Of a stretch of DNA of 64,000 nt, positions 37,439 to 45,704 are shown one piece after another. The position numbers and the translations under genes are program-made. Source of the stretch: Legionella impletisoli (GTDB lineage: Bacteria; Pseudomonadota; Gammaproteobacteria; Legionellales; Legionellaceae); contig NZ_CAAAIA010000001.1 in the NCBI RefSeq assembly GCF_900639875.1, positions 372,001-436,000 of the forward strand, given 5' to 3'. The first letter of the stretch is position 1, and the number at the start of each line of letters is the position of its first letter. The notes under the pieces were generated by a model. It ran no database searches. It saw nothing but the letters and a program-made list of their open reading frames with translations, and was not told the origin of the DNA.

Positions 37439-38791
37439 TTATTCAGTTTCGCATCCGATTGCTTTACAAGCAGCCATAGAACCGAAACAAATTTCCACTT
37501 GTTTAAAGTTTCTTTGCTTTAATAAAGAAGCAGCTATCGTGGCTCTACGACCACTGCCGCAAAAGGTTGTAATAAATGAATCTTGAGGCAATTGTTTTAT
37601 ATGTTCTGGTAAATCACCAATGTAAATATGCTTTGAGCCAGGTAAATGCTCTTCGTTCCACTCATTGTCTGAGCGCACATCAAGAAGTATGAACTGCTTA
37701 TTGTTCTGAAGACGTTTTTTAATTTCCTGTACGTGCACAACAGGAAAGTGCCAATATTCTTTACCTGTTATTTCCCAAGCGTGAATACTAGGCAACCAGC
37801 CTTTTATTCGTGTATAGCCCAGGCGAATGAGCTGAACAACTGCTGATTCCATATCTTCTTCATTTTCTGCAATTAAAATAATGTCCTTTTCATAATTTAA
37901 AAACCATCCAGCAAATTTAGAGATCATATCATGCGGGATAGCAATACTATTGGGTATTGAGACGCCAGCATAGGCTTCAGGTGAACGCACATCAACAAGT
38001 TGGGCCGACTTATTATTTGCTATATCATCAACATTTAACCGGCTTGGGTGTGGGATAGTTTTTAATATTTCAGGGCCCTGTAAGTTTCTTTTTTCCATTT
38101 CCTCAAAATAGGGGGGATGATCAAATTGTCTTTGGTATTGATCTTTTATAAACTCTTCTTTGCTCAGATTTTGTAAAGATTTATTATAACTTTTCTCATA
38201 GCCAATTGTTGAGAAATTATGTTCTCCCATCCCTTCACCACAAACTGAGCCTGCCCCATGAGCAGGATAGATTAAAACATGATCGCCCAAGGGTAATAGC
38301 TTTTGGTATATACTATCATAAAGAAATCCAGCGGCTTCTTTACGAGACTTCCATAAATCAGTACGACCTACGGCCCCGACAAATAATACATCCCCTGTAA
38401 ATACAGCAAAGGGTGAATCACTAGAGGTAGTATTGTAAAGAACTAGAGAAATACTTTCGGGCGTATGTCCTGGTGTTTCTAAGATTTTAATGAGAATATT
38501 TGAAAATTGAAATTCATCATTTTCCTTAACACTATTGCCATATTTAAAGTTCAACTGGTTTCCATGGTAAATTTTTGCATTGGTTTGCTCAGCTAAGGAG
38601 CGAGAGCCAATAACATAATCTTCATTTCGATGTGTTTCGAAAATATGCGTTATCCGTACCTGTTTCCTAAGTGCTAGGTCGAGGTAATCTCCAACATCTT
38701 GATGAGGATCGATTACAATTGCTTTGTCTTCATCACCAATCATATAAGATAAATGAGCGAGTCCTTCATCATAAAATTGCTCAATAAACAT
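37439..38791 (-). CDS. MBL-fold hydrolase with two rhodanese domains
   Basis: 450 residues. Residues 1-230 are a metallo-beta-lactamase fold related to persulfide dioxygenases, with the metal motif as FETHRNEDYVIGS (HxHxDH changed, as in one subgroup), PGHTPESISL, FTGDVLFVGAVGRTDL and YPAHGAGSVCG. Two rhodanese modules follow: about 265-350 without an active Cys (inactive), and about 360-450 with the loop CGSGRR (active Cys). Probable sulfane-sulfur handling in the cytosol; because the metal motif is altered, the dioxygenase activity is uncertain. Start 38791 has AAGGAG upstream. Confidence 0.85.
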   Translation of the reverse strand: MFIEQFYDEGLAHLSYMIGDEDKAIVIDPHQDVGDYLDLALRKQVRITHIFETHRNEDYVIGSRSLAEQTNAKIYHGNQLNFKYGNSVKENDEFQFSNILIKILETPGHTPESISLVLYNTTSSDSPFAVFTGDVLFVGAVGRTDLWKSRKEAAGFLYDSIYQKLLPLGDHVLIYPAHGAGSVCGEGMGEHNFSTIGYEKSYNKSLQNLSKEEFIKDQYQRQFDHPPYFEEMEKRNLQGPEILKTIPHPSRLNVDDIANNKSAQLVDVRSPEAYAGVSIPNSIAIPHDMISKFAGWFLNYEKDIILIAENEEDMESAVVQLIRLGYTRIKGWLPSIHAWEITGKEYWHFPVVHVQEIKKRLQNNKQFILLDVRSDNEWNEEHLPGSKHIYIGDLPEHIKQLPQDSFITTFCGSGRRATIAASLLKQRNFKQVEICFGSMAACKAIGCETE

Positions 38792-38909
38792 GGTTAAACT
38801 CCTTTTGGTTGATTATATAATTATAGTGGTTTTATTCCATTGCATCTGAAGGCTAGTAAAAAAATACAAGGTTAAATAGAACACATTTTTACCTTCCCTC
38901 TTCTTAACG

Positions 38910-39104
38910 CTATCGCCATAAAGAGCATTTTTTTGTTAATTGGGTTACCTTTTCCCAGTTACCAAATAAGACAATGCCATAATAAATAAGATTATCTTCT
39001 TTCGTCTCAGCAGTTCTTTCAATTTGCTCTTGATAAGTACCTATCGTCATAGTATCTGTAAAATCATTTAACAAAATATTTTCAGCTAGAGATAGACTCG
39101 TCAA
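38910..39104 (-). CDS. possible small hypothetical protein
   Basis: A 64-codon open frame with no recognised family and no clear ribosome site. The region holds decayed genes (see the next entry), so this may also be a remnant. Nothing in the sequence gives a function. Confidence 0.25.
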   Translation of the reverse strand: MTSLSLAENILLNDFTDTMTIGTYQEQIERTAETKEDNLIYYGIVLFGNWEKVTQLTKKCSLWR

Positions 39105-39118
39105 GATTTAGCGCAGCA

Positions 39119-39396
39119 ATGTATCGCACCGGACAAGTAAAAACGATTCATCCTGACGATAAAAAAATACGAGTGCTCTCGCTTTTTCCTTTCGATCCAC
39201 TCTTGAATTTTGAACTAGTAATTGAGCATGTAGTAGTTGTTCAAGGAGCATGGAGGTATTAACAGAGGGAAAATGGCACAAGCTCTCAAATGGCGAGGGT
39301 ATTCGATTTAATGCTAACCAATCACATGGTTACCGAAATCTCATGTCAGAAGCAGCCACATTTCATGATATTATCCACTACCCTAAGAAAAGCTAA
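39119..39396 (+). pseudogene. cupin sensor domain of an XRE-type regulator, frameshifted
   Basis: Two plus frames join into a cupin domain. 39119-39262 reads MYRTGQVKTIHPDDKKIRVL, then ELVIEHVVVVQGAW and stops. 39250-39396 continues with EVLTEGKWHKLSNGEGIRF, then NQSHGYRN and FHDIIHYP. This is the standard order of the cupin found at the C-terminus of HTH-XRE regulators (VVVVxG ... W..L..GD...F....PH.Y.N). One missing G near 39253 would restore the frame. The helix-turn-helix part upstream is gone. Therefore a dead gene, unless the base call is wrong, and even then truncated. Confidence 0.6.
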
Positions 39397-39496
39397 CTTT
39401 CTCTTCGATATAGGTTTTAAGGAAGACGAACTCTAGTTTGTCGAGCCCCTGTCAGATGGATACCGGGGGCTTTACCCTTAGCTGACTTGCACAAAT

Positions 39497-40171
39497 CTAA
39501 GACTTAGTCTCGTGCTTTTTCTTTACCAAGGAATAAACTTGCTCGATTGCATGCTTTAATCCTTTGATTTTAAGATGTTCGGGTATATCTTTCACCACTT
39601 TATTATAAATCTGTGTCATATCAAAGTTCGTTTTAAACAGCTCATTTACTTCTATTTCGTTCACAGAAAACGGCGGCCCTTGCATTTCCTTTTGATCGTA
39701 TGAGGTGGTGATTAACAATATTTCTGTATCAGGCGCAAGCAATTTATCCAGTTGTTCTGAATAAAGTTTCCTTAGTTCTCGTGGTAGAGCAATTAAGGCT
39801 GCTCGGTCATATACGGCCTCAACTTTACCCAGTAGATTTTTATTAAAATTAAAAAAATCACCGGCAAACAAAGTAATTTCATCACTCATGTAAACCACAA
39901 AATCATTCCTTTCAGACACCTTGAAACGAATTTTATTGTCGTTAAAAAATGCTTTGCATGCCTGCTCGCTAAGTTCTACACCAATTACTTTATATCCTTG
40001 ACCAGCAAGCCAAATCATATCAATACTTTTACCGCATAAGGGAACAAAAACTCGATCACCGGGTTTTAGATTTAACTTAGGAAAATAACGTTGCATTAAA
40101 GGATTAGGTTGCGACTGGTTAAATCCAATTTCATTGCATTGCCATCGTTGCTGCCAATATTGTTTATCCAC
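39497..40171 (-). CDS. tpm: thiopurine S-methyltransferase
   Basis: 224 residues, bacterial TPMT family. Diagnostic start YWQQRWQCNEIGFNQSQPN, then the SAM motif VFVPLCGKSIDMIWLAGQGY and VIGVELSEQAC. In bacteria it methylates thiols and selenium or tellurium compounds using SAM; cytosolic. The start is GTG 40171. Length matches E. coli/Pseudomonas TPM (about 218). Flanked by gaps of over 100 bp, so it is a single gene. Confidence 0.9.
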   Translation of the reverse strand: MDKQYWQQRWQCNEIGFNQSQPNPLMQRYFPKLNLKPGDRVFVPLCGKSIDMIWLAGQGYKVIGVELSEQACKAFFNDNKIRFKVSERNDFVVYMSDEITLFAGDFFNFNKNLLGKVEAVYDRAALIALPRELRKLYSEQLDKLLAPDTEILLITTSYDQKEMQGPPFSVNEIEVNELFKTNFDMTQIYNKVVKDIPEHLKIKGLKHAIEQVYSLVKKKHETKS

Positions 40172-40502
40172 TACGATTCAAACCTAATTTTGGGCACAGC
40201 AGTCAAGATGATTAGTCTTTGCCATGACAATGGTTATATTTCACCTGGGCACTGCGAGCAAGCACTGTGCCCACCACACTAGGCATAGCTTAAAAGCTAC
40301 TCCGCTAGGTTAAAATAGTCAAAAGGTCTAAATTCTACATTGGGAATCGCAATCTTGCCAATAGCATGCATTCCCTATCACCACTCATGATATAGAGACA
40401 TTATCTGCACAAGAAAAAAGCGATTACTCCTGCTTCCACCGTATCAATCAACGTTCACATTATTTAGAGAGTTGCTTGAGATGGGAGAAAAACTTTTCTT
40501 AT
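40172..40502. other. 331-bp intergenic region
   Basis: Open stretches on the plus strand near 40400-40520 look weakly protein-like but have no start or ribosome site. No promoter or hairpin stands out. I see nothing that can be supported. Confidence 0.3.
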
Positions 40503-40937
40503 TTAAATAGAAGAATTTAGCAATGATTTACGCAAAAAATAAAAAACAGAATTGTTCTGAAACCCATGCCGCTCAAACTCAACCTCGAATTCTAATTTTT
40601 TGTAAAATTCCAGAGCTTCCCAATCCATAGTATTGACTGTTGCAAAAGCACAACCTTTTTCATTACCATACTTCAATGCCTCATGCATGAGCTTTGTTCC
40701 CCATCCTTGATGTCTGAAGGACTCACTCACCCAAAGATTATCTACATGAAGACCTCCATAGAGTGTTCCGCCACTACAACCACCCACAATGCTACTATCT
40801 GCATCACGAATAAAGCATGCAAAGAAGTCTAACGATTCAAAGCCCCTTTCTTGTTTGGCATATGCCTTAATCCCATTCGTTAATATTTGAACATCATCGG
40901 GATCTGGATTTTCTAAAATCGATAATTGCAATGTCAT
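40503..40937 (-). CDS. GNAT family N-acetyltransferase
   Basis: 144 residues, one GNAT domain. The acetyl-CoA loop is visible as VSESFRHQGWGTKLMHEALKYG (R-x-x-G-x-G/A type), followed by AFATVNTMDWEALEFYKKLEFE, the typical strand 5 to helix 4 segment. Substrate unknown. Start 40937 has GAGAA upstream. Stands alone; cytosolic. Confidence 0.82.
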   Translation of the reverse strand: MTLQLSILENPDPDDVQILTNGIKAYAKQERGFESLDFFACFIRDADSSIVGGCSGGTLYGGLHVDNLWVSESFRHQGWGTKLMHEALKYGNEKGCAFATVNTMDWEALEFYKKLEFEVEFERHGFQNNSVFYFLRKSLLNSSI

Positions 40938-41052
40938 TGAATGATTCTCTTTAATCCTATTTTTTTATTAAAAAGGTTTTAATTAGCCGCTCTGATGCAT
41001 TCGTATCATGTGTATTTCGCATAGTGATTTAATGCATTCTCATCATGTTCCC

Positions 41053-41163
41053 TTAAATATTCAAACGATTTTTTAGACCCAAGATAACATAGATTTCGAA
41101 CACCTCCTCACAAATCTTTTTGATAACAGGATAATCCAACCCACTGTATTCATTCTGATTCAT
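41053..41163 (-). other. short coding-like ORF of 36 codons, probably a remnant
   Basis: Reads MNQNEYSGLDYPVIKKICEE and continues to a stop at 41053. Codon use is normal for this genome, but there is no clear ribosome site. It could be the tail of a lost gene between the GNAT and P-loop genes. Confidence 0.25.
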
Positions 41164-41191
41164 GAAATCACTTCAAGAGTTAGTCATCCCA

Positions 41192-41752
41192 TCATACTAT
41201 TTGAGTCAGTGTTTTTAGAATAAAATTAACTCTAGCTTCAATCGGTAAACATGGGACATCGACTAATGTATATCTATAGTGCAGGTATGCTTCTTTAAGG
41301 GCGTGGTAAGTTTGTATGCTTTCTGCAAAATCCTGTTGTCGTTCACTATCTTTGATATAAATTTCTTCCCAAGGTGGGAATATAAAGACGGTTTGACAAT
41401 ATCTGTATTGTTTTACTGCGGAATTCACTTCATGATGCTCTTTGTGACAAAAAGATTTTGCGTAACCATACAAATCAGGTATCCCTCTATCAAAAAAAAC
41501 GGCGGTTCTTTCTTGCTGCATTTTTCGATAATCATGAAGGGAGTGGTCCAACATGAGTTCTAAGAATGCATCTCTATCCCCGGTATGAAACGCATTCCCG
41601 CCATTGTCCTGTTGTTCTTTGATAATAGCTCGAGCAACTTCTGGCACTGTCAAAAAACCTCTTTGAGCTAAGGCGTTTAAAACAGAGGTTTTTCCAGAAC
41701 CAGGACCGCCAGTCAAAATAAAAAAATTGGGATTGAAGGCCAAGTTACACAT
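41192..41752 (-). CDS. AAA_28-type P-loop NTP-binding protein
   Basis: 186 residues. Walker A is ILTGGPGSGKTSVLNAL at the N-terminus, followed by VPEVARAIIKEQ and FFDRGIPDLYGYAK, the pattern of the AAA_28 (predicted kinase/ATPase) family. There is no second domain. Members are often nucleotide or small-molecule kinase-like; the substrate is not known. Start 41752 with GAGAA just upstream. Next gene upstream on the same strand is 55 bp away. Confidence 0.8.
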   Translation of the reverse strand: MCNLAFNPNFFILTGGPGSGKTSVLNALAQRGFLTVPEVARAIIKEQQDNGGNAFHTGDRDAFLELMLDHSLHDYRKMQQERTAVFFDRGIPDLYGYAKSFCHKEHHEVNSAVKQYRYCQTVFIFPPWEEIYIKDSERQQDFAESIQTYHALKEAYLHYRYTLVDVPCLPIEARVNFILKTLTQIV

Positions 41753-41807
41753 TATTTTTCTCGAGGATCAAGAGTACTTAGGGTTTGCCTTAAAACCAGA
41801 AATACAT

Positions 41808-42230
41808 TTATTTTAGTGGAAGTGCCAGATAACTTACTGGTTGTTCATTGAGATTCCGTGTCTTATGGCCTTTGCCAGTTAAATCTTCCAGTAACACTAT
41901 CTCGCCTGATCTAAAATTTTTTGTTTCACCACTACTTGTCTCAATTTGCATAACCCCAGATAAAACAATGATAAATAATCTTTGAGATGGGTTATGCCAA
42001 TCTTGTTCTTTACCAGGCCCCTCACCAAAAAATACATTGTTCACTGGGATCATGCGTGTGGTTAAACCCACTTTGTCAGGATTTAATTCTTCTGAAGCGG
42101 TCTTAAAATAAGAATTACCATCTTTATCTGTAAGTAACATTGTGTATGGAACGGCTTTAGCAGCGTGCAACATAGAACTTAATCCTAAACATATTAAGAA
42201 ACGGTAAATCCAAGATATCAATAAATCCAT
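41808..42230 (-). CDS. secreted/periplasmic cupin-domain protein
   Basis: 140 residues. An N-terminal hydrophobic stretch ending in HAAKA-V looks like a cleavable signal peptide (about 26 residues). The rest is a single cupin barrel: QDWHNPSQRLFIIVLSG, GETKNFRSGEIVLLED and GHKTRN; only some of the usual metal-binding His are kept. Possible sugar or small-molecule binding or isomerase role; unknown. It follows the CDF gene on the same strand by 233 bp. Confidence 0.7.
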   Translation of the reverse strand: MDLLISWIYRFLICLGLSSMLHAAKAVPYTMLLTDKDGNSYFKTASEELNPDKVGLTTRMIPVNNVFFGEGPGKEQDWHNPSQRLFIIVLSGVMQIETSSGETKNFRSGEIVLLEDLTGKGHKTRNLNEQPVSYLALPLK

Positions 42231-42463
42231 GCTCTGCTTGAGTCCAGGAAGTTCCCAAAAGAATGAACAATTACTGAGGAGTCTTGTTTTGTAATTGCAA
42301 TAAATTTACCTTGCACCGGTCCAATCCTTTATTTTTAATTAGCTCTGGCACTGAAGATTTCACCGCGATGCTAGAGAGTAAATTTGTTGATTTTACAAAA
42401 CAAAATCAACATGGTGAATACAAACAGGCTCTTGGAATTGGATTAGCATTATATTCAGCGAAT

Positions 42464-43399
42464 TCAGTCCTCAACTACGGTTAAAACAAAATTCTTTAAT
42501 CGCCAATCGAGTTCCATAACTGCTTCAGTTGCCTTTTTAATTTGTTTATCCGTAATTGTACCATCAGTCGTATAGAGAAATCCTTCCCCAAAAATTAAAT
42601 GCCCTTGTTCTCGAAATCTAACCTCAGCTTTCTTGATCCATGAAAAATCTTCTAATAATTTGATTACTTTTTGAGGCAAATTTAATTCTTTTCCTTCTAA
42701 ATCACAAGGAGCTTTATCCATTAGAAGAGTAACGGCTTCAAAAGTTTGTTTTATCCCGTCACGTAAAATACTCATAGAAACAATCATCGCAGCTACTGCA
42801 TCGCTCCACCACAGCCCATAAGCTATGCCCAATATACCTATAATCGCAACAAAGGCGGTAAGCCAATCGGCACGATTCATTTTGGCATCTGTATAAAGCA
42901 CCTTATCATAAAGTACCGGGGCAATTTTTAATTTTGCTTTTCCTAAGAAAATAGGAGGGAGAACGCCATATAACAAAACTAAAATCATGAGCCAGCCCAG
43001 CCAAATTTCATATCCCCAAATATTAAATAAACCAATGGTCGGGTAATCTTTATTGATTAATACCCAAAAACCATCGAGCAATAAATAGCCCCCCATAACG
43101 AACAAGGCTAAAGAAGCGCAAAGAAAAGAAATTGAAATGGCACGATGGTATCCATAAGGATAAGTACGATTTGGTTTTTTCCAACAAATATAACTACTGA
43201 TTAAAAACGATATGGAAGGTATCATGCTCAACACATCATCAAGCCATACCGTTTTCATGGTTTGAGAACTTCCCATTACTAAGTATGTTAGAAATGCTAC
43301 GGAAGTAAGATATACAATAGTCATCCAGGCTAGTTTTCGTGCCTTGTGCAAATAATGGGTTTGTTCATCAGTAAATTCATATTGAGGAGTTAGCTTCAT
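42464..43399 (-). CDS. cation diffusion facilitator family transporter
   Basis: 311 residues, six membrane helices plus a C-terminal cytosolic domain. CDF marks: TYPYGYHRAISISF (helix 3 region), the metal-site stretches DAKMNRADWLT and WSDAVAAMIVSMSILRDG, and the C-terminal ferredoxin-like part with LMDKAPC. It should export divalent metal ions (Zn, Fe, Co or Mn) in exchange for protons; the metal cannot be told. The start at 43399 overlaps the upstream binding-protein gene by 23 bp, so the two are translated together. Confidence 0.85.
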   Translation of the reverse strand: MKLTPQYEFTDEQTHYLHKARKLAWMTIVYLTSVAFLTYLVMGSSQTMKTVWLDDVLSMIPSISFLISSYICWKKPNRTYPYGYHRAISISFLCASLALFVMGGYLLLDGFWVLINKDYPTIGLFNIWGYEIWLGWLMILVLLYGVLPPIFLGKAKLKIAPVLYDKVLYTDAKMNRADWLTAFVAIIGILGIAYGLWWSDAVAAMIVSMSILRDGIKQTFEAVTLLMDKAPCDLEGKELNLPQKVIKLLEDFSWIKKAEVRFREQGHLIFGEGFLYTTDGTITDKQIKKATEAVMELDWRLKNFVLTVVED

Positions 43400-44066
43400 C
43401 TTTTATTTTTCTCAAACCATGCTTAATTTGTTTTTTTTGATTTTTAAGGTATTTTTCAAGCGTTATCAAAAATTGATTCTCCCCTCTCGGAACTCCGATC
43501 ACATGATTCACTTTATGGAGCTTGGTAATTAATTGATAATGATGATTTTCCAGCTCCCATTGTGGAGCTGCTACAGGCAATCCAGTTGAAAAAGGACTGA
43601 TTGTTTCAATAATTTGGTAATTTTCTGTATCGAGATATTTTTTTATCCAGTTAGCAGGTGTAATGGCGATTAGAGATTTTTTGGAAGATTTTTCTGGTCG
43701 GCCTATATAATAAATTTCTTTATAATAAGGTCGAGTTAAGCCGATTTCTTTTTTCCATGGCGTGTTTTCATTAATACCACCAATCACTACATCTACTTGG
43801 TGTTCTATAAGCGCTTTCATGGCAAGAGATTCAGGCAAATAAAAAAGTTTTGGTTGGGCATTGAGCTCTTTTGCAAACTGATTTAAAAGTAAGAGCTCAA
43901 TACCAGTCTCATTATTGTTAACCCAGGGAGGATTGTAAATTGCCCCTATTCTTAAAATATGATTTTTTTTAACTTTTTCTAAGGTTTGTTTCGGATCTTT
44001 CGGTAAATCGCAGCTAGAAATTAAAAGACACATCAAAATAAATAGTTTATAAAAGAATTTTCCCAT
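43377..44066 (-). CDS. lipoprotein, solute-binding protein family 3
   Basis: About 229 residues from ATG 44066 (a second ATG at 44078 adds four). A lipobox LLISSC gives a lipidated Cys after a short signal. The body follows bacterial extracellular solute-binding family 3: ILRIGAIYNPPWVN, GIELLLLNQFAKELN, DVVIGGINENTPWKKEIGLT. No permease or ATPase gene is adjacent. Instead it overlaps a CDF transporter gene, an unusual pairing. Ligand unknown, perhaps an amino acid. Confidence 0.78.
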   Translation of the reverse strand: MGKFFYKLFILMCLLISSCDLPKDPKQTLEKVKKNHILRIGAIYNPPWVNNNETGIELLLLNQFAKELNAQPKLFYLPESLAMKALIEHQVDVVIGGINENTPWKKEIGLTRPYYKEIYYIGRPEKSSKKSLIAITPANWIKKYLDTENYQIIETISPFSTGLPVAAPQWELENHHYQLITKLHKVNHVIGVPRGENQFLITLEKYLKNQKKQIKHGLRKIKDEANSSI

Positions 44067-44228
44067 GCTTAATTCCATGTTGAAGCCAGGCGATATTCAA
44101 GTCAACTGTATCATCCAAACGGCCGAAATTAAATGAAAATAATTTTCTAAGATATCATCTTTCTTTTTATTTACGTCAATTCGATAAGCAGCATCCATAT
44201 TGCTGACTTATAAAAGTGGCAAAAGGAC

Positions 44229-45344
44229 TTAAGGGGTAAAAGCCCTGACGCACCTTACTCGCCAGGTGTCGTTCTTAGAATTACCACCCACACTCCCATT
44301 ATTGAAGGATTGGGACCAAGCGTTGAACTCAGAACCCTCAGGAAAAAACTCTGTGGAACTCCAGTAATCCCCCATAGAAAACCCACCAATTAAATCTTTA
44401 TTAATAAATAAACAGTTGAGTTGATCTTTGGCTGGCAAAAACCAGTCGTTATAGCATATGTTTCCTGCCTGACAAGGGGTATTGCCTCGTGAATCCACTT
44501 CGAAGTTATTACATAGTTGGGCTGCATAAGGGATACCACCATTATTGCCAACCGTAGCAATGATCGTCGTGGTATTGGCAGCGCCGTTGGTAGTGCTTTG
44601 CGCATTCGTGATCACACCATTACCTCCCCATTGAATGCCTGTGCTGTTATCGGCAATGGATGCAATCAGATTTAGATTTGGAATTACAGCCCCAAGACAA
44701 GCAATAGTGCCTCCATTGGAAGATTGCCCAACTGCTGTCGGCAGGTAGGTATAACCATTTGCAAGTGTAGAATCTCCATTCGTGGTAGTAATGACGACGT
44801 CTACAACGCCCGCTGCATGAGCAGGAGTGACAGCAGTCACCGTAGTGGAGTTCACGACATTGACACCGATTGCTGCTGTTCCACCAAAAGTCACACCAGT
44901 TGTTCCCGATAATCCAGTTCCCGTTAAGATAACTCCGGTACCGCCTGCGGCCGAGCCAGATGGTGGATTAATTTCAGTTAATGTTGCTTCCGTCTCTAAA
45001 GACGTCACAGTCACTGTTGCAAAAGAGGTGTTACTCGCTGAAAAAATACAGAAGCCATTCGCAATAAATGTACATCCAGTCAATGAAAATCCAGGGGTTT
45101 TTACCTTAATACCAACTGCAGGATATATATGATTGGGGGCGATGGTACGAATGCTTAACGTGCGGCGGGTTACTGTGTAATTTTGACAGCTCAAAGGCCC
45201 CCTGCCATTCAAACAAAGTATTATATCTAACGTTGCTGGTGTACCGCTGCTGGTGACTTCAAATAAATTCCCCGTACCTGCAAAGGATGCCTGCCCGAGA
45301 AAAAACATCACAGCGTATAGAATCATTATCCCTATTTTTTTCAT
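44229..45344 (-). CDS. secreted protein with IPT/TIG domain and Lcl_C (DUF1566) domain
   Basis: 371 residues from ATG 45344, which has AAGGA eight bases upstream; an upstream GTG frame start at 45365 is unlikely. Signal peptide: MKKIGIMILYAVMFFLG, then ASFAG. Residues about 125-205 are an IPT/TIG domain (INPPSGSAAGGTGVILTGTG). Residues 230-371 are a Lcl_C/DUF1566 domain with GGIPYAAQLC, WFLPAKDQLN, YWSSTEF and RVRCVRAF. This domain ends the Legionella collagen-like adhesin Lcl; collagen repeats are absent here. Likely cell-surface or secreted. A single gene. Confidence 0.8.
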   Translation of the reverse strand: MKKIGIMILYAVMFFLGQASFAGTGNLFEVTSSGTPATLDIILCLNGRGPLSCQNYTVTRRTLSIRTIAPNHIYPAVGIKVKTPGFSLTGCTFIANGFCIFSASNTSFATVTVTSLETEATLTEINPPSGSAAGGTGVILTGTGLSGTTGVTFGGTAAIGVNVVNSTTVTAVTPAHAAGVVDVVITTTNGDSTLANGYTYLPTAVGQSSNGGTIACLGAVIPNLNLIASIADNSTGIQWGGNGVITNAQSTTNGAANTTTIIATVGNNGGIPYAAQLCNNFEVDSRGNTPCQAGNICYNDWFLPAKDQLNCLFINKDLIGGFSMGDYWSSTEFFPEGSEFNAWSQSFNNGSVGGNSKNDTWRVRCVRAFTP

Positions 45345-45416
45345 TATTTTAGTCCTTAAAGCCACAAATTTAAACCAATAGGTTTGAATAAGTTTTTCTT
45401 ACCTCTTATGTTAATA

Positions 45417-45584
45417 TCAATGGATGCTTAGAAGCTCACCTTTTCCAACTATGACAATATCAACTGACTTTTCTAAATGAAACAAGGCATTATAAATTCC
45501 ACTTGAAATACGATTAGCATGCTTCATAACTGAACCATAAAAATTTGGATTAGATTCGGCTTCGGTATTAAAACAAAGTAACAT
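45417..45584 (-). CDS. possible 55-residue protein or gene remnant
   Basis: An open frame with strongly coding-like composition, beginning MLLCFNTEAESNPNFYGS and ending VIVGKGELLSIH, in the gap between the Lcl_C gene and the homospermidine synthase gene. The frame is open a few codons further upstream without another start, and no ribosome site is clear, so it could be the tail of a decayed gene. No family recognised. Confidence 0.35.
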   Translation of the reverse strand: MLLCFNTEAESNPNFYGSVMKHANRISSGIYNALFHLEKSVDIVIVGKGELLSIH

Positions 45585-45704
45585 ATGAAACGCATGATCG
45601 AAAATAATTCATTTTTCCAAAAATGAAAATAGGTTGGCATTTTAAAGTTCTGGCGAGTAGGCTTGGTAGAATTATTTTTGTTTGAGCGTAAGTTGGCATC
45701 TTAT

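Noticed and set aside
40400..40520. coding-like fragment between tpm and the GNAT gene
   Set aside because: Several frames look partly protein-like, none has a start or a recognisable family.
42284..42484. 66-codon plus-strand frame, partly overlapping the CDF gene end
   Set aside because: The part after 42368 looks mildly protein-like (ESKFVDFTKQNQHGEYKQ), but there is no ribosome site or family, and it runs against the flanking genes. Possibly a gene tail; not strong enough to list.
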